Source of the DNA: Oerskovia sp042887685
Lineage (GTDB): Bacteria; Actinomycetota; Actinomycetes; Actinomycetales; Cellulomonadaceae
Direction: 5' to 3'
DNA length: 64,000 bases
NCBI RefSeq assembly: GCF_042887685.1
Contig: NZ_JBHVOS010000027.1
Span: forward strand, 1 to 64,000
Shown here: positions 1 to 7,900 of the stretch, in pieces
How the letters are laid out: the number at the start of each line of letters is the position of its first letter
Numbering within the stretch: position 1 is the stretch's first letter
Notes under the pieces: model-generated
Databases searched by the model: none
The model's input: only the letters and a program-made list of their open reading frames with translations
Told to the model about the DNA's origin: nothing
Translations under genes and position numbers: made by a program

Positions 1-113
1 TATCAAGCACACTGTTGAGTTCTCAAGCAACCGACACGCACCGACTCCAACCCACCAGGGGCCTTCACTCGGGGCAACTTCTCTAACCTACCAGACTCAT
101 TCCCGCGTCTCAA
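1..113 (-). promoter_or_regulatory. rRNA operon promoter and 5' leader (16S gene lies left of the window)
   Basis: On the minus strand a strong promoter is visible: -35 TTGAGA (113-108), a 17-base spacer and -10 TAGGTT (90-85). It is followed by TTGCCCCGAG and then, at 34-5, by a segment containing TTGAGAACTCAACAGTGTGC. The TTGAGAACTCAA(C/T)AGTGTGC block matches from memory the conserved leader (box A region) of mycobacterial and other actinobacterial rRNA operons, and TTGCCCCGAA also occurs near the start of such leaders. The 16S gene should therefore begin a short distance left of base 1. The mature rRNA itself is not in the window. Confidence 0.8.
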
Positions 114-318
114 CTCCGCCGTTTCCGGTGAAAGTGATCCGCCTGAGTCGACCGCCCCGACGACTCCCGCGACACGCAGAGGTGTCCCGAGCAGATCTGA
201 GGGGTGGCCACCCGGGGGATCCAGCCACTTCGCGGCGGCTCCGAAGAGCTTCGCAGTGGTGTCTGTTCCTCCCTGCCGGGCTGACTTCGAGAACATTACG
301 GGGTGCCCGTCGCCTCCG
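114..318. other. intergenic spacer upstream of rRNA promoter
   Basis: Spacer between the end of the pxpBC fusion gene and the rRNA promoter. No convincing gene was seen. It could hold further upstream rRNA promoter elements, but no clear second -35/-10 pair was found. Confidence 0.4.
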
Positions 319-1935
319 TCAACTCGCCTCCCTGAAGCGAAGCAGGTCCCCCGGGCGGAGCTGCGCGGCGACGTCGAGCGCGTCGGCCGGGACGACGCCG
401 ATCACGGGATAGCCGCCCGTGACGGGGTGGTCACGGAGGAAGAGGACGGGGTGCCCGTCGGGAGGGACCTGGATCGCGCCGGGCACGAGGCCCTCGCTCG
501 GCAGCTCACCGCTCCGTCGGCGGACGACGGGGCCCGACAACCTGAGGCCCACCCGGTTGCTCGCGTCCGACACCTCGAACGTGGCACCCAGGAGGTCGCG
601 CCAGGCGTCGTCGTCGAACCACTCGTCCCGTACGCCGCGGCGCACCACGAGGTCGACGACTCCCGTCGCCTCGGCACGGGGCGCCACCAGGTCGACCACG
701 GGCAGGCGCGCGGGACGCGGCCCGATCGCCAACCGGTCGCCCGTGCGCAACGGCGACGGCCCCAGCCCGGCGAGGACGTCGGACGAGCGGGACCCCAGCA
801 CGGACGTCCCGTCGAACCCGCCCCGCACCCCCAGATACGTCCGCGTCCCGCGCGCGGCGAACCCGAGGCGCAGCTCGGCCCCCGGACGCACCTCGAGCAG
901 CGCCTGCATGCCGACCGCCATGCCGTCGATCGTCGCCGACACCGTCGCACCTGCGAGCGCGATCGTCGCCCATTCGTGGAACTGCAGGACGAGCCCGCCG
1001 AGGGTCACCTCGAGCGCCGCGGCGGAGTCGTCGTTGGCGAGCAGGCGGTTCAGCAGGCGCAGCGCCCCCTGGTCCGCGGCGCCCGATCGCCCGACGCCCG
1101 ACGACGCCCACCCTGGCCGCCCCTCGTCCTCGACCAGCGCCAACGGTCCCGTGGCGAGGACCTCTGCACCCCCGGCGGGTGCACCGTCACCCTCGCCAGA
1201 GTGCCGGTCACCCCCGCCAGAGTGCCGGTCCCCCCCGGCCGCAACGCCGGCACCCCCGGCAAGGGGCACGTCGCCCGGCAGCCGGTCGACCTCCCGGAAG
1301 CGCACCCGGGTCCCCGCCGTCAGCAGCGCCGGCGGGTCGCGGTCGACGTCGAACAGCTCGACGTCGGTCCGTCCCAGCAGGCGCCATCCGCCGGGAGTCG
1401 CCCGGGGGTAGACCGCCGTGAGGTCGCCCGCGAGCGCGACGGATCCCGCCGGCACCCGGGTCCGCGGGGTCGCGAGCCGGGGTGCCGCGATCGTCGGGTC
1501 GACCTCGGTCAGGTAGCCGAAGCCCGGCATGAAGCCGCCGAACGCGACCACGTACTCCCGCCCGCTGTGGCGCGCCACGACCTCGGCGACGGTCAGTCCG
1601 GCCCACGCGGCGACGTCGGGCAGGTCCTCGCCGTCGTAGACGACCGGGATCTCCACGAGGCGACCCTCCCCCTGCTGCGCGACCGCGCTGCGGGAGCCCC
1701 ACGCGACCTTGACCGCGTCCTCGACCCGGGCCAGGTCCGCGACGGACGCCCGGTCGTCGAGCAGCACGAGCACAGTGCGTGCCGCGGGCACGACGTCCAC
1801 GACGCCCGGCACGGGCGCGAGGCGCAGCGCGGCCGCGAGCGCGTGCACGTCGGCGAGCCCCTCGACGTCGACCATGAGGGCGTGGTCGCCGTAGACCTGG
1901 ACGTGCGGCCCGACCGACCTCGTCGGCACGGTCAC
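319..1935 (-). CDS. pxpBC: 5-oxoprolinase subunits B and C fused (PxpB-PxpC, KipI/KipA type)
   Basis: Predicted to act with PxpA as the ATP-dependent 5-oxoprolinase that opens the ring of 5-oxo-L-proline (pyroglutamate) to glutamate in the cytoplasm. The 538-residue chain has an N-terminal KipI/PxpB part (about residues 10-200, with the family motif GGFMPGFGYL) and a C-terminal KipA/PxpC part (from about 235, starting LALVEDEGRPGW and SGAADQ). They are joined by a Gly-rich linker containing two copies of GGDRHSG, encoded by a 21-bp direct repeat (1194-1230). In many bacteria the two parts are separate genes; fusion is common enough that I do not treat it as an error. The GTG start at 1935 overlaps the pxpA stop (GTGA), which indicates translational coupling. 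The frame stays open upstream through pxpA, but that stretch is Arg-rich shadow translation. Confidence 0.9.
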   Translation of the reverse strand: MTVPTRSVGPHVQVYGDHALMVDVEGLADVHALAAALRLAPVPGVVDVVPAARTVLVLLDDRASVADLARVEDAVKVAWGSRSAVAQQGEGRLVEIPVVYDGEDLPDVAAWAGLTVAEVVARHSGREYVVAFGGFMPGFGYLTEVDPTIAAPRLATPRTRVPAGSVALAGDLTAVYPRATPGGWRLLGRTDVELFDVDRDPPALLTAGTRVRFREVDRLPGDVPLAGGAGVAAGGDRHSGGGDRHSGEGDGAPAGGAEVLATGPLALVEDEGRPGWASSGVGRSGAADQGALRLLNRLLANDDSAAALEVTLGGLVLQFHEWATIALAGATVSATIDGMAVGMQALLEVRPGAELRLGFAARGTRTYLGVRGGFDGTSVLGSRSSDVLAGLGPSPLRTGDRLAIGPRPARLPVVDLVAPRAEATGVVDLVVRRGVRDEWFDDDAWRDLLGATFEVSDASNRVGLRLSGPVVRRRSGELPSEGLVPGAIQVPPDGHPVLFLRDHPVTGGYPVIGVVPADALDVAAQLRPGDLLRFREAS

Positions 1936-2717
1936 CGCCCGGCCGCCCGCACGACGACGCCGCTCGCCTCCAGCACCCTGCGCACCTCGGTCAGGAGCGC
2001 GACCGCACCGGGGGTGTCGGAGTGCACGCAGACCGAGTCGGCCTCGACCGTGATCTCGCTGCCGTCGGACGCGACCACGACGCCCTCGGTCACGAGGCGC
2101 AGCGCGCGGTCGGCGACCTCGACCGGGTCGTGCAGGACCGCCCCCGGCGTCCCGCGGGGAACGAGCGACCCGTCGGGCGCGTAGCCGCGGTCGGCGAAGA
2201 CCTCGTGGACCACGGGAAGCCCCGCCTCCCGGGCGAGGCGCAGCACGGCCGAGCCGGACATACCGACGACGGGGAGCGTCGCGTCGTAGGCCGCGACCGC
2301 GTCGACGACCGCGCGGGCCTGCTCCTCGTGCCGGACGATCGCGTTGTAGAGCGCGCCGTGCGGCTTGACGTACCTGACCCGGTCCCCCGCGAGGCGCGCG
2401 AACGCGTCGAGCGCACCGAGCTGGTAGACGACGTCGGCCGTCAGCTCGGCGGGCGTCACCGCGAGGAAGCGGCGGCCGAATCCCGCAAGGTCGCGGTAGG
2501 CCACGTGCGCGCCGATGCTCACGCCCCGCTCGACCGCCGCGCGCGTGGTCGCACGCATGATCATCGGGTCCCCCGCGTGGAAGCCGCACGCCACGTTCGC
2601 GCTGGTCACGAGGTCGAGGAGAGCGTCGTCGTCCGCGAGCGCCCACGGCCCGAACCCCTCGCCCAGGTCTGCGTTGAGGTCGATGCGGCGCGCGTCGGGC
2701 GCAGGGAGGTGCGTCAT
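1932..2717 (-). CDS. pxpA: 5-oxoprolinase subunit A (PxpA, LamB/YcsF family)
   Basis: Catalytic-fold subunit of the PxpABC 5-oxoprolinase. The 261-residue product starts MTHLPAPDARRIDLNADLGE and contains the LamB/YcsF hallmarks LNADLGEGFG, SANVACGFHAGDP and KPHGALYN. Length is normal for the family (about 250). The ATG at 2717 was chosen because it lies just before the conserved LNADLGE segment; an in-frame extension reaching 3023 would read through the DUF1059-like gene in another frame and is rejected. The gene overlaps the following pxpBC by four bases, so the two form an operon. A perfect hairpin lies just upstream (2747-2772), which suggests that transcription starts between the hairpin and the ATG or that read-through is limited. 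Confidence 0.9.
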   Translation of the reverse strand: MTHLPAPDARRIDLNADLGEGFGPWALADDDALLDLVTSANVACGFHAGDPMIMRATTRAAVERGVSIGAHVAYRDLAGFGRRFLAVTPAELTADVVYQLGALDAFARLAGDRVRYVKPHGALYNAIVRHEEQARAVVDAVAAYDATLPVVGMSGSAVLRLAREAGLPVVHEVFADRGYAPDGSLVPRGTPGAVLHDPVEVADRALRLVTEGVVVASDGSEITVEADSVCVHSDTPGAVALLTEVRRVLEASGVVVRAAGR

Positions 2718-2746
2718 GTCCCCATCATGGCCGAGAGCACGCGCGT

Positions 2747-2772
2747 CGGTCGTGACCCTCCGGTCACGACCG
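2747..2772 (-). terminator. hairpin terminator after the DUF1059-like gene
   Basis: Perfect 11-bp stem (CGGTCGTGACC at 2747-2757 with GGTCACGACCG at 2762-2772) and a 4-base loop, without a T-run. It lies between the small gene ending at 2822 and pxpA. Confidence 0.55.
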
Positions 2773-2821
2773 GCTGTGCTGTCAGGTGCTCTCTCGTGCT
2801 CGTCCCGTCCCGTCGGGCGCG

Positions 2822-3013
2822 TCAGGCCATCGACGGCTCGGCGTCGACCAGGTCGGCACGGATGTCCTCCCGCAGCTGGGGTGTGGGTTCGTGACCGTGC
2901 TTGCTGACCATGTGGTCGTATGCGGCGTCGAGGACTTCCTCCTCCTCGCCGGCGATCGTCAGCGTGCAGTTGATGACGCTGGGCGTGGTCCGACAGTCGA
3001 CCATCTTCCTCAT
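2822..3013 (-). CDS. DUF1059-like small protein
   Basis: A 63-residue acidic cytoplasmic protein beginning MRKMVDCR. The layout (short N-terminal strand with one Cys, the segment CTLTIAGEEEEVLDAAYDH, then VSKHGHEPTPQLREDIRADL) resembles DUF1059 small proteins, where a Cys near the N terminus and a His-rich helix are typical. Function is unknown. A good ribosome binding site (GGGAGGTG) precedes the ATG by seven bases. It is transcribed divergently from the acetyltransferase and is separated from pxpA by a hairpin, so it is probably monocistronic. The family call rests on pattern memory. Confidence 0.7.
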   Translation of the reverse strand: MRKMVDCRTTPSVINCTLTIAGEEEEVLDAAYDHMVSKHGHEPTPQLREDIRADLVDAEPSMA

Positions 3014-3179
3014 GTGTTCTCACCTCCCCTCACGCGGGCCCCGTCGTCGGGGCTCCGGCGGGGGCGGCGTCCGTGGGCTGGGCGGGCGACGTCTCCGGTC
3101 CTTCCACCGTCCTCCGGCCGGGGCGGGGTGTCAACGGCCCAACGGCGGGACGCCCCTCCCGCTCGTGGGTGCGGCCGGG

Positions 3180-3185
3180 TAGATT
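3180..3185 (+). promoter_or_regulatory. -10 box TAGATT of a probable leaderless promoter
   Basis: TAGATT ends seven bases before the GTG of the acetyltransferase gene, placing the start site at or next to the start codon. No good -35 box is visible. Confidence 0.45.
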
Positions 3186-3192
3186 TCCGCGG

Positions 3193-3795
3193 GTGACGAC
3201 CTCCCTGCGCACCGCGACCCCTGCCGACGCCGACCGCCTCGCGGCCCTGGCCGCGATCACGTTCCCGCTCGCGTGCCCGCCGGGCTCCGACCCGGCGGCG
3301 GTCGCCGAGCACATCCGCACGCAGCTCTCCCCGGAGAGGTTCGTCGCGTGGTCCGCGAGCGCCGACCACGCGCTGCTCGTGGCCGAGTCGCCCGGGTCGC
3401 CCGGGTCTCCCGACGTAGGGCCCGGGTCGCCCGACGACAGGACCGGGTCCGACGGCGCCGGCGACCTGGTCGGCTACGCGCTGCTCGTGCGCGGCGTGCC
3501 CGACGACACGGACATCGTGGCCGTCGTGGGCGCCGAGCCCACGGTCGAGCTGTCGAAGATCTACGTGCATCCCGCGTCCCAGGGCACGGGCGTCGCGAGC
3601 GACCTCCTGCGGGCCGCGCTCGACGCGGCACCTGCCCTCGTCCCGGACCGGGCCGTGTGGCTCGGCACCAACGGGGAGAACGCGCGGGCCCAGGCGTTCT
3701 ACCGCAAGCACGGGTTCGCGGTCGCGGGAACGCGCACGTACGTCGTGGGCGGCGAGGCGCACGACGACGTCGTGATGGTGCGCCCGCTCGACTGA
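3193..3795 (+). CDS. GNAT family N-acetyltransferase
   Basis: A 200-residue GNAT-fold acetyltransferase; the acceptor is unknown. It opens VTTSLRTATPADADRLAAL, typical of the first strand and helix. The acetyl-CoA binding motif A region reads KIYVHPASQGTGVASDLLRAAL, followed by LGTNGENARAQAFYRKHGF. A Ser/Pro/Gly-rich insertion (SPGSPGSPDVGPGSPDD, about residues 67-85) interrupts the middle of the fold and is encoded by near-repetitive cggg(t)cgccc DNA. I start at the GTG at 3193: the conserved fold begins there, there is no Shine-Dalgarno sequence, and a -10-like TAGATT lies seven bases before it, so the mRNA may be leaderless. An upstream in-frame ATG at 3073 would add a low-complexity extension. 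Confidence 0.85.
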   Translation: MTTSLRTATPADADRLAALAAITFPLACPPGSDPAAVAEHIRTQLSPERFVAWSASADHALLVAESPGSPGSPDVGPGSPDDRTGSDGAGDLVGYALLVRGVPDDTDIVAVVGAEPTVELSKIYVHPASQGTGVASDLLRAALDAAPALVPDRAVWLGTNGENARAQAFYRKHGFAVAGTRTYVVGGEAHDDVVMVRPLD

Positions 3796-3812
3796 GCCCT
3801 CCGCCCGAGGCG

Positions 3813-3829
3813 TTCCCCGGGTCGGGGAA
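3813..3829 (+). terminator. short hairpin after the acetyltransferase gene
   Basis: TTCCCCG (3813-3819), 3-base loop, CGGGGAA (3823-3829), flanked by GCG/CGC that could extend the stem. It lies 18 bases after the stop codon. Confidence 0.45.
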
Positions 3830-3915
3830 GACGCCGAAGACGCCCGGGCTGTCGTCCCCGGCCATCTTCCAGACCGCGCCGTCCTCACCTCCTCGTGCGC
3901 ACCGTGCCCCTGGGC

Positions 3916-3957
3916 GCCCGCCGGGACTCGGCCCACCCGCAGGTGGTCCCGGCGGGC
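3916..3957 (-). terminator. hairpin terminator after the membrane protein gene
   Basis: Perfect 12-bp inverted repeat GCCCGCCGGGAC (3916-3927) and GTCCCGGCGGGC (3946-3957), with a small CACC/GGTG stem inside the loop. It starts six bases past the stop codon at 3964 on the minus strand. Confidence 0.65.
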
Positions 3958-3963
3958 ACCGGT

Positions 3964-4764
3964 CTAGTGGTCGCCCAGGCTCGCGGCGCCGTCGCCCGCG
4001 TCGTCCGGGTGGAGCGGGAGGAACACGTGGACGTGCCCCTGGTCGGCGCCGACGCTCAGCTCGTCGAGCTGGGTCGCGGCCATGGCCCACGTGTCGGCGG
4101 CGCGCAGCCGCAGGTCGGACGCGAGCGCCAGGAGCTCGGCGCGGGCGGGCTCGGCCGCGCCCTCGGCCAGGACGAGCGCGTCGACCGTGTCGCCCAGCAG
4201 CGCGATCGAGACCCCCAGGCCGTTGCGCGTGACGTTGTACCCCGACGCGCCGGTGGGCAGCGCCTCGGCCTCGGTCGTCAGGGCCGCGAGGTCCTCGCGC
4301 CAGGTCGCGACCTGCTCGGGGGTCGCGGGGGTGCCGGGTGAACCGTCGAGCGGCAGCGCCACGGACAGGTCGTTCATGGTCGGGACGAGGCGTTCCTGCG
4401 CGGAGAGCGCGAAGTCGGTCACGACGCCCAGGTTCTCGGCGTCGCGCGCGGCCTCGGCCGCCTCGAGCTCGGCCACGCGCGCGGGGTCGACGGCGTACGC
4501 GCCGGACGCTGCGTCGTCGGGCCCTCGTGTGAGCGCCCAGGCGACGACCGCGACGACGATGCCGACGACGACCACCGCCGCGGCGAGCAGCAGGGCGCGA
4601 CGGCCGCGCGAGAGGTTCCGCGGCCACCGGGCGCGCTCGCGCTCCGGCGGCCGCGGGCGGGGACGGCCGGCACCGTCCCCGGTCTGGTGGCCCGCACCAC
4701 GGGCGGTCGCGGAGCGGGCGGCCCGCTGGGCCTTGGTGCGCTGCGCGGACGTGGTCTGTGCCAC
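3964..4764 (-). CDS. single-pass membrane protein of unknown function
   Basis: I do not recognise a family. The 266-residue product has a basic, Arg/Pro-rich cytoplasmic N terminus (about 1-65), one hydrophobic helix (ALLLAAAVVVVGIVVAVVAWAL, about 66-88) and an acidic extracytoplasmic part rich in Ala/Glu/Leu helices, ending with GHVHVFLPLHPDD. The arrangement (positive inside, no signal cleavage site) predicts a type II membrane anchor. The GTG at 4764 was chosen because a CAGGAG motif stands just before it and because longer versions are Arg/Pro-rich shadow sequence. It follows the giant secreted protein gene on the same strand but is separated from it by a strong hairpin, so co-transcription is uncertain. 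It could be an accessory of that secreted enzyme. Confidence 0.75.
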   Translation of the reverse strand: MAQTTSAQRTKAQRAARSATARGAGHQTGDGAGRPRPRPPERERARWPRNLSRGRRALLLAAAVVVVGIVVAVVAWALTRGPDDAASGAYAVDPARVAELEAAEAARDAENLGVVTDFALSAQERLVPTMNDLSVALPLDGSPGTPATPEQVATWREDLAALTTEAEALPTGASGYNVTRNGLGVSIALLGDTVDALVLAEGAAEPARAELLALASDLRLRAADTWAMAATQLDELSVGADQGHVHVFLPLHPDDAGDGAASLGDH

Positions 4765-4872
4765 GGGAGGACTCCTGTCGTCTCGGGTGCGGGAGGTCTG
4801 TGGGACGTCGGGTGCGTGGTCCTGCTGCGACGCGCCGGGCGTGTCCCGGCCGGGCCACGCACCCGACGTGCG

Positions 4873-4908
4873 CGGCAGGCGCCGCCCCCTGAGGGGCGAC
4901 GCCTGCCG
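4873..4908 (-). terminator. hairpin terminator after the first giant ThuA/propeller gene
   Basis: Stem of 16 positions with one internal mismatch: CGGCAGGCG-c-CGCCCC (4873-4888), loop CTGA, GGGGCG-a-CGCCTGCCG (4893-4908). It begins nine bases past the stop codon. Confidence 0.7.
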
Positions 4909-4916
4909 TTCGTGCA

Positions 4917-7900
4917 TCAGCCGCAGGACGCGGCCGCGTAGTCGACCGTGTACGTCGACGTCCGGTCCCCGATCGTCGCGACGACCGTGGCGGAACCCGC
5001 CTCGACCGACGTGGCGCGCGAGGCGAACGACTGCGACGCGGACTTGCCCGGAGCGACACCCGTGAAGGTCTTCGTCCCGAACGGCGTGCTCACCTTGATC
5101 GTCGCCGGCGCGTCGTCGGTGTTGACGACCCGCACGTTGACGAGCACCTTGCCCGCGGTGCACTGGGTCTTGGCCACGACCTCGGCCGTGACCCCGCCCT
5201 CGACCGGCGGCACCGAGAGGGTGAGCGGCTCGCTCACGTTCCCGGCGACGTCGACCGCGCGGTACGAGACCTCGACGGCCCCGTCCCCGACGACGAAGGG
5301 CTCGGTGTAGGCGAGCCACTCGCCGGCGGGGGTGTCGGCGAGGCGGTACTCGACCCGGGCGAGGCCCGAACCGGTGTCCGCGCCGGCCAGGGTGACCGTG
5401 CGCTCGGACAGCTCGGCCGTGGCGGTCGGTGCCGTGGCGTCGATCTTCACCACGTGCACGACCTCCTGCGACACGTTGCCCGCCTCGTCGCTCGCGCGGA
5501 AGGCGAGCGAGTGCTCGCCACCCGTCGAGAGCGCGATGCCGCCCGTGTACGGGGCCCAGTCGGCGCCCGCGACCTTGACCTCGATCGACGGCGTCTGCGA
5601 GACGTCGTCGGTCGCGGTCGCGGTGACCGTCACGGCCCCGGTGTTCCAGCCGGACGCGCCGGCTGCCGGGTCCTGGGCGACGGCCACGACGGGCGCCTGC
5701 GTGTCCTCGTCACCCGTGGTGACGTGGAACCAGTCGAAGGCGACCTTCACGGGGACCTCCTGCTCGGGGCCGATGGCCACGAGACCGAAGGACGTCAGCG
5801 CCGCGTCGTTGGTGACCGGGGCCCCGAGGGACGTCCAGTTCACCCCGCCGTCGCTGACCCAGCCCTGGTAGGTGTTGCCCACCTTCTCCATGCGCAGGTA
5901 CCAGTAGCCCGACTCGGTCGTGTCGGCGATCTCGAGCTGGCGGTTGCCGCCGCTCGAGGCCGCGTTCTTCTCCGACGCGAGCTCGGCACCCAGGTTGAGC
6001 GGGGTGCCCGGCTGGTTCTTGGCGACCACGTCGAGCTTGACGTAGTTGTCGTCGTCGCCGTAGGCCATCAGTCCGGCGTACTGCCAGCGGTGCAGCAGCG
6101 GCGCCTTGAAGCGCGTCTCCGCGACCCAGTCACCCTCGGGGGCTGCCTGGAGCACGAAGTTGCGCGGGCTGACCGGGTTGGTGTTGTTGATGTCCCCCGG
6201 CTGCGTGGTGATGCGCAGCTCGCCACCGGCGACCTCGACCTTCGAGGCGTCGTAGCGGACCACGTTGTTCCAGCGGCAGCCGTCGAGGGCCGTCCCGTCG
6301 AACTCGTCGGACGGCTCACGCGTGCCGTCGTCCTCGGAGTCCGGCGTGACCTTGAACCAGTCGACCAGCGCGACCGAGTCGGCCGTCCCCGTGTCGCCCG
6401 CGGCGATGACGCCGAAGGTCGCGTTCGCCTTGACCGGGGCCGAGCCCGCGATCGCGGTCCACGTCTGGCCGTCCGCCGAGTACGCGGCCGTGATGGCCGT
6501 GCCCGTGGAGGTCAGCTTGAGGTACACCGACGACGGGAAGCTCGCCGCGACGTTCGTCTGGCCGTGCCACGTGCGCGCACCGCCCGTCTCGGTCTGGAAC
6601 TCCAGGAACCGGTTGCCGTTCTGGTTCTTCGTGAACGCGAACTTGGTGTACTCGTCGTCGCTCACGTGCACGAGGAGACCCGCGTGCTGCCAGTGCCGTG
6701 CGAGCGGGACCTCGACCTTGGTCTGGATCTCCCACGCCCCGGCGGGTGCCGGCTGGCCCAGGTAGCTGATCGGGCCCGGGACCGCCTCGTTGATGTCGCC
6801 CTGGACGACGGGCAGGACCGCCTTGCCGTCCGCGACCGAGATCGACTTCCCGGGTGCGGTGCGCACCACGGTCCAGCGACCCGTGTTGATGTCCGCGGCG
6901 TCGAAGTCGTCCGACTTCTGTGCCGCGCACTGCGGCGGCGTTCCCGTCCCGGGCTCGGTCGGGTCGACCGGGTCGTCGTCGAACGAGAAGTCCTGGAACT
7001 CGACCGCGCTCGTGGCGGAGCTGTGCGCCGTCACGAAGAGACCGACGTCCTGGACCGACGCCGCTCCCGGCAGGGACACCGGGTCGCCGATCTGGGTGAA
7101 GTTCTCGCCGTCCTTGCTCCACGACGCCGTGTACAGGTTGCCGTCGCGCTCGATCCGGACCCACGCGGGGTAGCTCGTCGAGCTGGCCGCCGAGGAGGTC
7201 ACGAGCTGCCCCGCGGCGTTGCCGCGCAGCCACTCGAAGCCGCCGTTCGGACGGATGCCCAGGGCCGCGTAGCCCGGCGACTTGCCCGGCTGCGTCACGT
7301 CGTTGCGGACGATGAGACCCGCCTTGGCGGACCCGTTGGAGTTGCCCTGGCTGTTGACCTTGACCGTCGCGGACCACTTCTCGTCCGCACCGGCCTCCTT
7401 GTAGATGGCCGAGTACTCGTCGGTGCCCTGCCACATGTTGGCACCCGCAGAGGTCACGAGGTACTTGCCCTCGGACAGCTGCTCGAACGTGCCGTTCGCG
7501 TTCGTGAAGGTCTTCATGCCCGCGAAGAGGTCACCGACCTGAGCCATGACGATGCGGGACTTCGTGGTGAGCCCCTTGTCGTTCGTGGCGACCGCGGTCA
7601 GCTTGTAGTAGTTGTCCGCCGTGGCGTTCCACGTCGTCGTGTACGGCGCGGAGGTGTCCGTGCCGATCGACTGGCCGTTCACGAAGAACTCGACCTGCGT
7701 GACCGTGTTCTCGGCGTCGGTCGCGTCCGCGGTGACCGTGATCGCGCCCTGCTCGAGCTGGACGCCCGCCTCGGGAGCGGTCACGACGACCTCGGGACGG
7801 GTCGTGGCCGAGATGCCCTTGCCGTGCGCCTCGATGAAGTTCAGGCGACGCTCGCCCGCACCGGGGAACACGACGTACAGCGTGAAGCTCTCGCCCGGGT

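Noticed and set aside
319..2646. A 775-codon pxpBC frame reaching into pxpA.
   Set aside because: The first 237 codons are shadow sequence of pxpA; the GTG overlapping the pxpA stop is the likely start.
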